The notes under the pieces: model-generated
The model's input: the letters and a program-made list of their open reading frames with translations, nothing else
Database searches by the model: none
What the model was told of the DNA's origin: nothing
Origin: Microcoleus sp. FACHB-61
Lineage (GTDB): Bacteria; Cyanobacteriota; Cyanobacteriia; Cyanobacteriales; Microcoleaceae
Direction of reading: 5' to 3'
DNA: 64,000 bases
NCBI GenBank assembly: GCA_014695295.1
Contig: JACJNY010000043.1
Span: 1 to 64,000, forward strand
Part shown: positions 27,401-35,833 of the stretch, piece after piece
How the letters are laid out: the number at the start of each line of letters is the position of its first letter
How positions within the stretch are numbered: the first letter of the stretch is position 1
Program-made: the position numbers and the translations under genes

Positions 27401-27735
27401 ACAGTGCCGAAGTTGGTGGCAATCAATCCCTCCAAAACAATAACGCCAATACGGCAGAAATCCTGAAACTGATTTCATCAATGCGTGAAACCGCCGATCA
27501 GTTTCCCGAAGACATCCGCGATGAGATAATTATTGATATTGAAGATGTCGAAGCGGAAATTAAGAAACCGGAAAGCCAATGGAATAAAACAAAATTAAAG
27601 AAAAGGTTAACAGCTCTTGTAGCGGCGGGTACTGCGATCGGAGTTGGCATCGCTGGTGTGACTGATTTTGCTAATACGGCGATCGATGTCAGCAACAAAC
27701 TGGGTATCGAACTCAAGCTACCGTCAGGACGCTAA
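24490..27735 (+). CDS. Roco-family protein: leucine-rich repeats - Roc GTPase - COR, with C-terminal helical domain
   Basis: Residues about 15-390 hold LRRs, of which about 11 are near-identical 23-residue units (NLTHLYLSNNQITSIPEALG). The Roc GTPase follows, with P-loop GQGSVGKT (434-442), DFGGQE (about 483-488) and NKCDE (about 540). A COR domain spans about 600-880 (dimerisation, GTPase control). After an Asn/Gly/Ser-rich linker, the last 110 residues form a helical domain with a Gly-rich hydrophobic stretch (LTALVAAGTAIGVGIAGVTDF). Roco proteins are GTP-dependent signalling scaffolds; bacterial roles are mostly unknown. The LRR part has different composition from the GC-richer Roc-COR part, which suggests recent repeat expansion. 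Confidence 0.93.
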   Translation: MTREEAVRRIDQAAEENLTELDLSGLDLEELPPEIGKCTQLETLMLGKVEKGEWVDGKLTPKLITNHLSALPEELRSLVNLRSIDLSGNPFGTMPEVLLEMKELESLDLTSIGLIEIPEALGQLSNRTHLYLSSNQISKIPEVIGQLSNLTHLDLSSNQITSIPEALGQQSNLTHLYLSNNQISKIPEALGQLSNLTWLFLSDNQITSIPEALGQLSHLKLLDLMSNQITSIPEALGQLSNLTHLYLFNNQITSIPEALGQLSNLTELYLFNNQITSIPEALGQLSNLTELVLIRNQITSIPEALGQLSHLKLLDLSDNQITSISEALGQLSNLTRLFLHSNQITSIPEALGQLSNLTRLDLRNNQIEKIPECLETLPKLEKLDLRRNPLPISPEILGPTQQYEDPGTPTAIFNYLRQLRSGEVRPLNEAKVLLVGQGSVGKTCLINRLIHNKYNPNESQTDGLNITEWKITVNTKPVKLNVWDFGGQEIYHATHQFFLTKRSLYLLVCNCRTSEDENRLEYWLKLIESFGDASPVIIVGNKCDEQPLDLNRKALRDKYPNIKAILETSCESGTGIEELRSAIHTEISQLKEVYDLLPLSWFQVKQRLENLDKDIISISEYATICAKENIFEETDQTQLIGLLHNLGIVLNFREHPILQNTNILNPHWVTEGIYALLSDDALKVKTKGILTYADLSRLLDSNKYPSRRYHCLTELMEEFELCFPVSHCPAPTFLIPGILPKEEPQNTKLEGETLEFQYHYRILPDSILSRFIVLMHEKIHNRTHWRTGVMLEYREGAEVYNIARIKSDPEDKKIFIAVSGRESTRRSFLSMIRDTFTKIHNSFANLEISQWVPVPGYPDAEPLDYDELLGLEDMGENTKLVGKLKLRLNLRKLLDGYESIERRRRKQMGDREMEKYGREYDDLVDIAKLAVSRPIINKAEAKMTQNSSETNNFQGAFQGSNFSGNIGGSSNSAEVGGNQSLQNNNANTAEILKLISSMRETADQFPEDIRDEIIIDIEDVEAEIKKPESQWNKTKLKKRLTALVAAGTAIGVGIAGVTDFANTAIDVSNKLGIELKLPSGR
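24829..25600 (+). repeat. 69-bp tandem repeats encoding the LRRs
   Basis: About eleven 69-bp units (core CCAGAGGCGCTCGGGCAACTG) with very few differences run head to tail within the Roco gene. Near identity at DNA level indicates recent duplication or gene conversion and makes copy number unstable. Confidence 0.88.
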
Positions 27736-27801
27736 ATCATTTAAAATTAAGGTAATTCGGGCGATTATCGCCCCAATCATTCCCCAAACATCGGTGTTGC
27801 C

Positions 27802-28314
27802 ATGCGTAAAATTGTACTATTCATTGCATCTAGTCTGGACGGTTATATCGCCCGCTCGAATGGCGATATTGACTGGCTGTTTACAGACCAAAATTACGGT
27901 TATACTAAATTCTTAGATAGCATCGATACGGTTCTCATGGGTCGAAAAACTTACGAACAAGTTCTAACTTTTGGCGAGTATCCGTACCAGGAAAAAAAGA
28001 GTTATGTTTTTACGAAAAATCTAGAGTTTCAAGCAACTTCTGATGTCGAAGTAGTAACAAATTTAGAGAGTTTTGTCAATGATTTGCGCTTGCTTGACGG
28101 CAAGAATATTTGGTTGGTGGGAGGTGCTCTGCTGATTCGCGATTTCCTGAATCAAAACTTTGTCAACGAAGTGATTCTGTCGGTGCACCCGATTATTTTA
28201 GGCGAGGGAATCCCTTTATTTGTTAATCCCATAAATACTACAGCTTTGCAGTTAACTGGATGTCAGACATACAGTTCTGGTATGGTTCAGCTATCTTATG
28301 ATGTCGCGACTTGA
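27802..28314 (+). CDS. Dihydrofolate reductase / RibD C-terminal family protein
   Basis: A 170-residue NADPH-binding reductase-like protein. The family signature is clear: MRKIVLFIASSLDGYIA at the start, VLMGRKTYEQVL, and IWLVGGALLIRDFLNQNFVNE, ending with the ILGEGIPLF loop. Members resemble bacterial DHFR and RibD reductase but most have unknown substrate. It lies on the same strand as the Roco gene, 66 bp behind it. Confidence 0.88.
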   Translation: MRKIVLFIASSLDGYIARSNGDIDWLFTDQNYGYTKFLDSIDTVLMGRKTYEQVLTFGEYPYQEKKSYVFTKNLEFQATSDVEVVTNLESFVNDLRLLDGKNIWLVGGALLIRDFLNQNFVNEVILSVHPIILGEGIPLFVNPINTTALQLTGCQTYSSGMVQLSYDVAT

Positions 28315-28381
28315 GGGCGATCGCAGCAGCTTGCCCGCTCTGGCTGGTATAAGATAAATATAAAAGCTGTATGAGATAGAA

Positions 28382-28426
28382 ATGGCTGCTAGAGATTTAT
28401 TTTACGATGCTGTAAAAAAAAGGTAA
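28382..28426 (+). pseudogene. Remnant of xisH (N-terminal 14 codons)
   Basis: The sequence reads M-A-A-R-D-L-F-Y-D-A-V-K-K-R-stop, which matches the usual start of XisH proteins (MAARDLFHxAVKxAL). It then runs into a stop 7 bp before xisI, where a complete xisH of about 140 codons should lie. The rest has been deleted. Confidence 0.75.
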
Positions 28427-28433
28427 TTGGGGA

Positions 28434-28769
28434 ATGGAAAGAGTAGAGCATTACCGCCAGTGTATCCGCAAATTGCTAACTCAACAAGCAACACTAGAAA
28501 AGCCTAATCCCGACGTTGAATGCCAGCTTGTTTTTGATTGGGAACATGACCACTATCAGTTACTAGATGTTGGCTGGGAGGGGCTAAAGCGGATATACAA
28601 CTGTTTCATTCATTTGGATATTAAGGATAGCAAAATTTGGATTCAGCGCAATATGACAGAAGTGGATATTGCACGGGAATTTGTAGAGATGGGAGTGTCT
28701 GAGGAGGATATTGTGTTGGGGTTGCATCCACCTTACAAGCGTCCGCATACTGGGTTCGGAGTAGCGTAA
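28434..28769 (+). CDS. xisI: XisI family protein
   Basis: XisI was named as a factor that affects excision of the fdxN element in Anabaena heterocysts, and many copies occur in cyanobacteria, usually behind xisH. This copy is full length (111 residues) with the family features MERVEHYRQCIRKLLTQQ, YQLLDVGWEGLKRIYNCFIHLDI, and the C-terminal LGLHPPYKRPHTGFGVA. Its xisH partner is reduced to a stump directly upstream, so if the two act as a pair this XisI is orphaned. Confidence 0.92.
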   Translation: MERVEHYRQCIRKLLTQQATLEKPNPDVECQLVFDWEHDHYQLLDVGWEGLKRIYNCFIHLDIKDSKIWIQRNMTEVDIAREFVEMGVSEEDIVLGLHPPYKRPHTGFGVA

Positions 28770-28787
28770 AGGAAAAGGCGATCGCAG

Positions 28788-29084
28788 ATGATGAAATGTG
28801 TTTGCTACTTTTTGTTATTAATATTTTTTTTCTGGGTCGCGCTTCCTGCTGACGCCTCTGTATGCCGCAATTATCAAGGACGCGAGATTTGCATTGTCGA
28901 TATCAAACGCAGCGCAAAAAATTATTGGGAATACAGGGTAATTCTGAGTGTTGATGGAGTTAAACAGCCTCTGCAAGTCTACAATTGCCGCGATCGCACT
29001 ACAGTTAAAAAAGATGGAACTGTTTTGGCGTTTGGACAAAACAACCCTGGTGAAATCGTCTGCCGTTTTTTTAATCAGAAATAA
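28788..29084 (+). CDS. Small secreted hypothetical protein
   Basis: A 98-residue protein with a typical Sec signal peptide (CVCYFLLLIFFFWVALPADAS, cut probably after ADA) and a mature domain with three cysteines (VCRNYQGREICIVDIKRSA, YNCRDRT, IVCRFF). It is likely periplasmic or cell-surface. The ATG is 18 bp after xisI. I do not recognise the family. Confidence 0.6.
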   Translation: MMKCVCYFLLLIFFFWVALPADASVCRNYQGREICIVDIKRSAKNYWEYRVILSVDGVKQPLQVYNCRDRTTVKKDGTVLAFGQNNPGEIVCRFFNQK

Positions 29085-29099
29085 GTAAATGAAGTTATT

Positions 29100-29166
29100 G
29101 TAGGGTGCGCTTCGGGCTGAATGTGGCAACCACAAACTCAAGAATTTTTCCCGAAGCGCAGCCTAC
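29100..29166. terminator. Long hairpin between convergent genes (GTAGGGTGCGC family)
   Basis: The arms 29100-29116 and 29150-29166 pair over 17 bp with one mismatch (GTAGGGTGCGCTTCGGG with its complement). It lies between the stop codons of the small secreted gene and ileS, and may terminate both. The TGCGC/GCGCA motif with CCTAC recurs at 39409-39458 and 46438-46504. Confidence 0.7.
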
Positions 29167-29167
29167 G

Positions 29168-32100
29168 TTAGAATTTGTCGTCTACTGCTGAAACGCAGCG
29201 TTCGCAAATTAGCGGATGTTCGATCGACTCGCTGACGTGAGTCGAGTAATTCCAGCAGCGATCGCACTTTTCCCCGTCTGCTTTGACTACACCAATCGCC
29301 AACTCTGGAGACTGATAACTGTAGGGCAATTCCTGTATCGCTGCATTCGATTCTACCAGTTCCACTTCCGAAGTAATGAACAAATAGCGCAGTTCGTCTA
29401 CACCCTTGCCGGTCATTGTAGAATCGTGCGTTACAGCTATTTCTGCAGGAATTTCTGGTTTGGGTTCGATCGCAACTAATTCTGGTTTCGGGATTTCCGG
29501 TGTTTCTACCAGCGCCGTTTCTACTGGGGCTGTTGGTACGATCGCCTGTGTTTCTTCTACAACCACAAGCGCTGTCTCTACTGGCGGTGCGAGTACGATC
29601 GCCTCTGTTTCTACAAGCACAAGCGTGTTTGTCCGGCCCACCACATCTGCTGTCATAAAATCAATCTTTTGAGCCAGTTGTTGACGGTTGGCGGCAAACA
29701 GCAAGTGACGGAAAACAAACCAGATTGTAAATAAGATGCCGATGACTTCTAATAAGCCTCCCAAAAGCGGAATCTGATTCATCGTATCCAAAATCGCCAG
29801 CGTTACTCTGCCCGTTATCAACACAGAGGCTAACAGCCCAAGTGTGACCAGCGCTTTTTGGTATTCTGTGACAAAGTTGCCCGCGTATTCAGGCAAATTA
29901 GCCACAAAGTCGGCGGCTCGATCTAAGATTGGCCCAGAATCTGAAGCCGACTGTTCCGGGGCAGAATACTGTACTATCTGAGAAGCTCGATCGCCCTTTT
30001 CTGCGCTCGTTTCCGCCTCAACATAAATTGTGTTTTCTGTCAAGACTTTGGCAACTTTTGCCGCTTGTTCTTCCTGTTTATCTTGTGCTGCTTTTGCTTT
30101 CTCCTCTGCCGCTAACTCTATGACGGAATTTTGCGATCGCACATAATCAACCAATTCTTCACTGCTGGGATTCAAAGCTTGCAATTGCTCTCTTTTCTCA
30201 ACATCGGGAACATACACCAAAACCTTAGCTTCCAAAGAAGAACCGATCGCCTTTTCAATCCGGGCTTTTTCCAAAACCTTGTTAACTTCGCCGCGCACTT
30301 GCCGCAAATACTGCCAGCGAGTAGCCAATTCTGGATTGTGCCATGAAGCATCAATTTGCACCCAGCCCGCTTCAAACACGGACTTGTAAGGAGTCGGATA
30401 CGGAAGGTACTGCCAAATATCCTCAGCCATGTGACACAACACAGGTGCGATCGCCCTTGCTAAATTCTCCACAGCAATTGCAATCACCGTCTGACAACTG
30501 CGTCGGCGAAGGGTATCTGTCGCGCTGATGTAAAGTCTGTCTTTGGCAATATCCAAGTAAAAATTAGACAAATCCACCGTGCAGAAATTCTGCACAGTTT
30601 GGAAGAATCGGGAAAATTGGAAGTTTTCAAAAGCATCTTGGACTTCCGCAAATACTTCGCCCATTCTGTGCAGCATATAGCGGTCGAGTTCCGGTAATTC
30701 CTCGTAAGCAACGGCATCTTTTGCCGGATCGAAGTCGTGCAAATTGCCCAGCAAAAACTTAGCTGTATTGCGAATTTTGCGGTAAACATCCGATTGCTGT
30801 TTGAGAATGTTTTTGCCCAAAGGCACGTCTGCCGAGTAGTCTACCGAAGACACCCACAACCGCAAAACATCGGCTCCATATTCCTTAATTACTGCCGCCG
30901 GATCGACGACATTGCCTTCAGATTTGCTCATCTTCCGGCCTTTTTCATCGAGCACAAAACCGTGAGTCAAAACTGTTTTGTAAGGAGCGACGCCGTTAGT
31001 TGCTACACTGGTAAGCAAGCTGGATTGAAACCAGCCGCGATGCTGGTCTGAACCTTCCAAATAGATATCAGCAGGATAGTTTAATTCCGATCGACCTTGG
31101 GCAACTGCGGCCCAGGAAGAACCCGAGTCAAACCACACATCCATCGTGTCGGTTCCCTTGCGGTAAGTACGGCCGTTATTGCGGTAAGATTCCGGCAGCA
31201 ATTCGGCGATCGACAATTCCCACCAAGCATCGGAACCCTTCTCGGCAAAAAGGGCTTGCACATGGGCGATCGTTTCTTCATTTAACAGCGGTTCGTTGGT
31301 TTCTTCGTCGTAGAATACGGGAATGGGAACGCCCCAAGTCCGCTGGCGAGAAATACACCAATCCGATCGATCGCCCACCATTGCAGTGATTCTATTTTCC
31401 CCTTGGGCGGGAATCCACTTCACATCGGCGATCGCTTTTAGGGCTTCATCTCGGAACCCTTCAACGGAGGCAAACCACTGTTCTGTCGCCCGAAAAATAG
31501 TCGGCTTTTTCGTGCGCCAATCGTAAGGATAAGAGTGAGCGTAACTTTCCTCTTTAATCAAACAATTTGCTTCGGCAAGGGCATCAATCACTGCGGCATT
31601 GCCATTTCCGAGGACATTTAAACCTGCAAACTGTCCGGCTTCTGCGGTGAAATTTCCGTTCTCATCTACGGGCGTTAAAACTGGCAAACCGCAGCGTTTT
31701 CCGACAATAAAGTCTTCTTGTCCGTGCCCCGGTGCGGTGTGCACCAATCCCGTACCAGAATCAGCGGTAATGTAGTCACCGCCGGCAACAATTGGACTTT
31801 CGCGATCGAACAGCGGGTGTTTGTAGCTGCAACCTTCTAATTCTTTGCCTTTGAAGGTGGCAAGTATTTTTAATTGAGTGTTAAAAGTCGCCGACAGCCG
31901 ATCGACCGCATCGACAGCTACTAACATAAATTGTTGTGCGATGTGGGAATTTCCCGGCGGTTCCACCACCGCATAAGTCAGTTCGGGATTGACGGCGATC
32001 GCCAAGTTTGCCGGAATTGTCCAGGGAGTAGTCGTCCAAATCGCCGCCCAGAGGCTCGGCATATAGCGTTTGAGCTTCGACTGCAAAGATTTTGACAATT

Positions 32101-32761
32101 TTCTCACATGAAAGCCGACGTAGATGCTGCGCGACGTGTGGCCTTCGGGATATTCCAGTTCGGCTTCTGCGAGGGCTGTTTTCGAGCTCGGGCTCCAGTG
32201 AACCGGTTTGAAGCCGCGGTAGATGTAGCCTTTGAGAACCATTTGACCGAAAACGCCGATTTGAGCGGCTTCGTATTCGGGTTTCAGGGTTAAATACGGG
32301 TGTTCCCAGTCGCCCCAAACGCCGTAGCGCTGGAAGGATTCGCGCTGCTGTTCCATTGTTTGCTGCGCGAAGGTGGCGGCTTTGCGGCGGAGTTCGATCG
32401 GCGTAAGATTTAGCCGCTCCTCCGATTTCATGTTCTGCAATACTTTAAGTTCGATCGGCAATCCGTGGCAATCCCAACCGGGAACGTAGCGGACTTTTTT
32501 GCCGCGCAGCATTTGGTAGCGGTTGATAAAGTCTTTAAGGATTTTGTTGAGGGCGTGGCCGATGTGGAGTTGTCCGTTGGCGTAGGGTGGGCCGTCGTGG
32601 AGGATGAACAAGTCGCCTGGGTTATTTTCCGAGAGGCGATCGTAGATTTCTTGATCGGCCCAAAATTTTTGCAATTCTGGTTCGCGCTTGACGGCGTTGG
32701 CGCGCATATCAAACTTGGTTTTGGGCAGGTTTACTGTGTCTTTGTAAGATTTAGCTTCCAT
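29168..32761 (-). CDS. ileS: Isoleucyl-tRNA synthetase with inserted CAAD membrane domain
   Basis: Charges tRNA-Ile. Class I motifs are present as HIGH ([11 protein letters not shown]) and KMSKS ([11 protein letters not shown]), followed by editing and anticodon-binding domains and a C-terminal zinc finger (CDRCWNYS ... CERC). Between the anticodon domain and the zinc finger lies a roughly 240-residue insertion (about 905-1150) that contains the cyanobacterial CAAD domain with two hydrophobic helices ([39 protein letters not shown]) and a Val/Glu/Thr/Pro linker. CAAD anchors some aminoacyl-tRNA synthetases to thylakoids. Most IleS are about 960 residues; this one is 1197. I chose ATG 32761 over an upstream TTG at 32770. 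Confidence 0.95.
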   Translation of the reverse strand: MEAKSYKDTVNLPKTKFDMRANAVKREPELQKFWADQEIYDRLSENNPGDLFILHDGPPYANGQLHIGHALNKILKDFINRYQMLRGKKVRYVPGWDCHGLPIELKVLQNMKSEERLNLTPIELRRKAATFAQQTMEQQRESFQRYGVWGDWEHPYLTLKPEYEAAQIGVFGQMVLKGYIYRGFKPVHWSPSSKTALAEAELEYPEGHTSRSIYVGFHVRKLSKSLQSKLKRYMPSLWAAIWTTTPWTIPANLAIAVNPELTYAVVEPPGNSHIAQQFMLVAVDAVDRLSATFNTQLKILATFKGKELEGCSYKHPLFDRESPIVAGGDYITADSGTGLVHTAPGHGQEDFIVGKRCGLPVLTPVDENGNFTAEAGQFAGLNVLGNGNAAVIDALAEANCLIKEESYAHSYPYDWRTKKPTIFRATEQWFASVEGFRDEALKAIADVKWIPAQGENRITAMVGDRSDWCISRQRTWGVPIPVFYDEETNEPLLNEETIAHVQALFAEKGSDAWWELSIAELLPESYRNNGRTYRKGTDTMDVWFDSGSSWAAVAQGRSELNYPADIYLEGSDQHRGWFQSSLLTSVATNGVAPYKTVLTHGFVLDEKGRKMSKSEGNVVDPAAVIKEYGADVLRLWVSSVDYSADVPLGKNILKQQSDVYRKIRNTAKFLLGNLHDFDPAKDAVAYEELPELDRYMLHRMGEVFAEVQDAFENFQFSRFFQTVQNFCTVDLSNFYLDIAKDRLYISATDTLRRRSCQTVIAIAVENLARAIAPVLCHMAEDIWQYLPYPTPYKSVFEAGWVQIDASWHNPELATRWQYLRQVRGEVNKVLEKARIEKAIGSSLEAKVLVYVPDVEKREQLQALNPSSEELVDYVRSQNSVIELAAEEKAKAAQDKQEEQAAKVAKVLTENTIYVEAETSAEKGDRASQIVQYSAPEQSASDSGPILDRAADFVANLPEYAGNFVTEYQKALVTLGLLASVLITGRVTLAILDTMNQIPLLGGLLEVIGILFTIWFVFRHLLFAANRQQLAQKIDFMTADVVGRTNTLVLVETEAIVLAPPVETALVVVEETQAIVPTAPVETALVETPEIPKPELVAIEPKPEIPAEIAVTHDSTMTGKGVDELRYLFITSEVELVESNAAIQELPYSYQSPELAIGVVKADGEKCDRCWNYSTHVSESIEHPLICERCVSAVDDKF

Positions 32762-32825
32762 TTTTGACAAACGTTTTATGTAGTTAGTTGTTAGTAGTTA
32801 GCGGTTATTTGAGTGATGATATCAA

Positions 32826-32930
32826 GTCCGGTTAAATAATCATAATTAAATTTGTAGTGACAACTTTAGTCATCTCTCGTCATTGAAGAGCTGACAACCA
32901 GATATTTTAGTATAAGCGATCGACCGCACA
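32826..32930. repeat. Dispersed repeat, copy 1
   Basis: The stretch from CCGGTTAAATAATCATAATTA through TTTTAGTATAAGCGATCGACC matches a second copy at 40828-40934 (CCGGTTCAATAATTATAATTA ... TTTTAGTATAAGCGATCGACC). The ends are nearly identical and the middle is more divergent. The remaining sequence to 33210 shows only CTCTGCGCC direct repeats and a tandem TCGGAATG at 33161-33187. Confidence 0.6.
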
Positions 32931-33160
32931 TTAGATCGAACCAAATCCGTAGAGAGATCTCTCTTCTCTTCCTCTGCGCCCTCTGCGCCCTCTGCGGTTA
33001 AATCATTCCGGTCGAACCATAAACGATCTCACAAATCGACGTTGGGCTATTCGGTTAGCCAACTGAACATTTCACCGACGGTGAGATTGAAGGATTCGGC
33101 AATTGACACTTGCAGTAGGTTTTAACCGACTTTCGCTATGAGACAGGGAATTCATTCCCT

Positions 33161-33187
33161 GTCGGAATGTCGGAATGTCGGAATGTC
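33161..33187. repeat. Tandem TCGGAATG octamer repeat
   Basis: Three and a half head-to-tail copies of TCGGAATG in the spacer upstream of ileS and downstream of the small convergent gene. It is probably a slippage-derived array. Confidence 0.65.
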
Positions 33188-33210
33188 GGACTCGGGCGAG
33201 TGAAAACCCC

Positions 33211-33621
33211 TCAGAGGAACAGTCCCAACCCGCGGCTAAAAGCATTACCAATACGATCGCACAATGACGCGGCCGGCACTCCCTGTCCTTCCTGTTCCCA
33301 TTTTTCCACGAGTTGGCGGCCCAGGGGCGTGAGGCGAAAACTGTCGGTAATCCCTTGTCCGTCTACTTCCCGCCGCAACACGCCGACTTGGATCAGCCAC
33401 AGTAGGGAGTTTTCGGCTACGAGTTCGGATACGGGCGATCGGGTGTAGCCGCTTTCAACACCGGAATTTGAGGCGATCGCAGTTAGGAAAACACTGTTAT
33501 CGCGGATTGTCTGGAAGAAGTGTAGTTGAAAAGGGCTGCACCGGACGGCGCGATCGGCTCTTTTGACAGTGCGGCTGGGATAACTAATAGATTTAAACGC
33601 TTCGGATGGGATAAAAGTCAT
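33211..33621 (-). CDS. Npun_F0494-like conserved cyanobacterial protein
   Basis: A 136-residue protein with a winged-helix-like C-terminal half, VLRREVDGQGITDSFRLTPLGRQLVEKW, which resembles a cyanobacterial family I recall as Npun_F0494. The N-terminal half (YPSRTVKRADRAVRCSPFQLHFFQTIRDNSVFLTAIA) is also conserved in pattern. A DNA- or RNA-binding role is possible from the fold but unproven. It is not operonic with its AT-rich neighbours. Confidence 0.65.
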   Translation of the reverse strand: MTFIPSEAFKSISYPSRTVKRADRAVRCSPFQLHFFQTIRDNSVFLTAIASNSGVESGYTRSPVSELVAENSLLWLIQVGVLRREVDGQGITDSFRLTPLGRQLVEKWEQEGQGVPAASLCDRIGNAFSRGLGLFL

Positions 33622-33693
33622 TGAGAGAACCTCTGAATAGGTTGTATATTTTTAATTGTTACCGATTATATGGTAAGTTTGGCGGTTGATTTA

Positions 33694-34404
33694 CTAAACC
33701 AAGAAACTATCTATCTCATCAATAAACCTTTTGAGTTGGTTAACTCTCTTAACCAAGTCCAAATACAAAAATTCATAATCAAGATTATTTATAATCTCTT
33801 GCGAAGTTATTTCACTTTTATCATAATTTCTACTTACTAATCGATAAATATCCTTTAAATCTTGACTGGGATGTGGTCTTTGTTCAATATCAATATTTAT
33901 TAAATCTAAACCTAATTGTTGCAAAATAAAATCTGGGATTAAACGGCTATCTAATTTATAAAAATAATGCCATTCTGCTAAAAACCATGCTTCTATTTCC
34001 ATAACAGCTAAAGTTATATAAATTGGAATTCCCCTTGGCTGCACCAGCTTCAACCATCCTTTAATTCCTCCTTCTACTTGTCCCTTTTCACTTAAAGATT
34101 TTGGGTATAAATCTCTCAAGCCTAAAATTTTTTCATAGCCACTATTCGTTAGACTTTCATGCTGTTTTCTGATATCAGAAACTACATGAGCATCACAACC
34201 GCAATCATATAAAAGAACAAAAAAAGGAGCATTTTTTATGGTACTTAATTTAAGTGGTTGAATTATACGACTAGCTTTGCCACCTTGAAATTTATAAGTT
34301 TCAATATCTATTTCTTTGTATCCCGCAATTTCCTGAAATAACCTTTCAACAAATATCTGTTCTGTTTGTCCTTCAACAAAACAAGCAATTTTCTTTGGTG
34401 TCAT
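33694..34404 (-). CDS. DUF4276-like protein, possible TOPRIM-type nuclease partner of an ATPase
   Basis: A 236-residue protein with conserved acidic motifs: FVEGQTEQIFVERLF near the N-terminus, FFVLLYDCGCDAHVVSDIR in the middle and AVMEIEAWFLAEW further on. This E...D(x)3D pattern recalls TOPRIM/OLD nuclease modules, as in DUF4276 and DUF4435 proteins. Its gene starts 3 bp after the stop of the AAA ATPase gene, so the two are translationally coupled. Both genes are visibly AT-richer than the flanking genes, which points to horizontal transfer. I infer the second component of a two-gene defence-like module. Confidence 0.72.
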   Translation of the reverse strand: MTPKKIACFVEGQTEQIFVERLFQEIAGYKEIDIETYKFQGGKASRIIQPLKLSTIKNAPFFVLLYDCGCDAHVVSDIRKQHESLTNSGYEKILGLRDLYPKSLSEKGQVEGGIKGWLKLVQPRGIPIYITLAVMEIEAWFLAEWHYFYKLDSRLIPDFILQQLGLDLINIDIEQRPHPSQDLKDIYRLVSRNYDKSEITSQEIINNLDYEFLYLDLVKRVNQLKRFIDEIDSFLV

Positions 34405-34407
34405 AAT

Positions 34408-35607
34408 TTATTCTGCCTCTTCATCACCTTTTTTTTGTAACAGAAACTCACTGGTGAACAAATCAAAGTTATTAAGTCCAATAAACTTAAACTCCTCAAT
34501 CTTCTCGCGTGAATTATAAATATTATGTAATTTGGCACTCCCAGGAGTTCGTTCAATCAATGACCAATATTTTAACGGAACACCATTCATAATAAACTCA
34601 TCATTGGTAGTCATAATAAGTTGAATTAATCCTGTTTCAGCTTTTTTTATTAGTATTTTAATTATAGAGGAAGAGCGTTGATAATCTAACCCTTCTCCAA
34701 TATCATCAATCACAATACAACTAGGTTTACTCGCTAGTAAAGAGTAGTTAATTTGAATAAACAATGATAAAGCTCGAAACATTCCTTGTGAAATTTCGGC
34801 TTGTTCTGTCACGGAAGTTAAATCTGCTTCCTTAATGTATAGAGATTGTGGTAAGTCCTCTGAACTATCAGCAGCAGAAATATCGGAATTGATGGAAGAT
34901 GGCACTTTTATTCCAACTTCTGATAACTGATAACCAATTTTCGTCATATCAGAGATAATTGCTTCTGTAAACCGCTCCCTAAATTCCTGTTTTCCCAGCA
35001 CAAATATACCGACAACCGACCTAGCATCTTTGACCTTTATCTCATTTTTTGATAATTCTCGGTCTCGGGGAAAGGGAGGAGCCCATATAAAATTCTTACC
35101 GAGTTCTGTTCCAAACTCATAAAATCTTAGGGAGTTTGACCATTGATATAATTTCTCTAAAAATGGATGCTGAATAGAGTCTCTACGCTTAACGACTGCG
35201 AGTTCTGTTTGGTCAGTTTGAAAGTTAATTTTTCGGTTAAGTTCTTTAGCCAATATAGTACCTTTGCCTGATTCATCCCTATTTAAAAGTTGCCGATCGC
35301 TTTTACTGCCTATAATTAATTTTTCTTTAATTACAAGACCTTTCTCTATTTTCAATATATATTCTGTTTTTTCTTCAGACCGCTCAATATCAAACAACAA
35401 ACGCCATTCATAGCTTTTGGATTGTGGAAGAAGAGACCTACTATTTGATAGTAACTCTGACAGAGTATATATGGCCCTCACAATTTTTGATTTACCACTA
35501 GCATTTTTACCTACAATTAAATTTGTTTTGCTTAATTGCCATTCTTCGACTCGCCATTCATCAGGCAGACCTTTATTATACACATAGTCAAAAATATCTA
35601 GCTTCAT
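34408..35607 (-). CDS. AAA15/ABC-type AAA-family ATPase (OLD/AriA-like)
   Basis: A 399-residue ATPase of the SMC/ABC-like group. The P-loop is GKNASGKS (33-40) at the start of an N-terminal ABC half, and the second half carries SQGMFRALSLF (signature-like) and Walker B SCIVIDDIGEGLD (about 300). The middle is variable, as in OLD, AriA and RloA proteins, whose ATPase sensors release or activate a nuclease. There is no membrane segment. It is the upstream gene of the pair. Host-guarding or anti-phage activity is inference from this architecture. Confidence 0.82.
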   Translation of the reverse strand: MKLDIFDYVYNKGLPDEWRVEEWQLSKTNLIVGKNASGKSKIVRAIYTLSELLSNSRSLLPQSKSYEWRLLFDIERSEEKTEYILKIEKGLVIKEKLIIGSKSDRQLLNRDESGKGTILAKELNRKINFQTDQTELAVVKRRDSIQHPFLEKLYQWSNSLRFYEFGTELGKNFIWAPPFPRDRELSKNEIKVKDARSVVGIFVLGKQEFRERFTEAIISDMTKIGYQLSEVGIKVPSSINSDISAADSSEDLPQSLYIKEADLTSVTEQAEISQGMFRALSLFIQINYSLLASKPSCIVIDDIGEGLDYQRSSSIIKILIKKAETGLIQLIMTTNDEFIMNGVPLKYWSLIERTPGSAKLHNIYNSREKIEEFKFIGLNNFDLFTSEFLLQKKGDEEAE

Positions 35608-35833
35608 AAATTTGTTACCTTTATTACAAAATTTTTATAACAATAGGATCAAACACCAATAATCTAACACCCGATCGCCCGCAAGTCAACGCAGAAAATC
35701 ACCCGATCGAACTCTTTCCAAGCGTAAAATTTCCCTGGGACGAACTCAATCCCTAACCTCACATTCAAAAGATTGGCGGTAGCAGCCCAAAATCAACTAA
35801 AATAGCTTGGTAAATCGCAAGGGAAACAAAACT

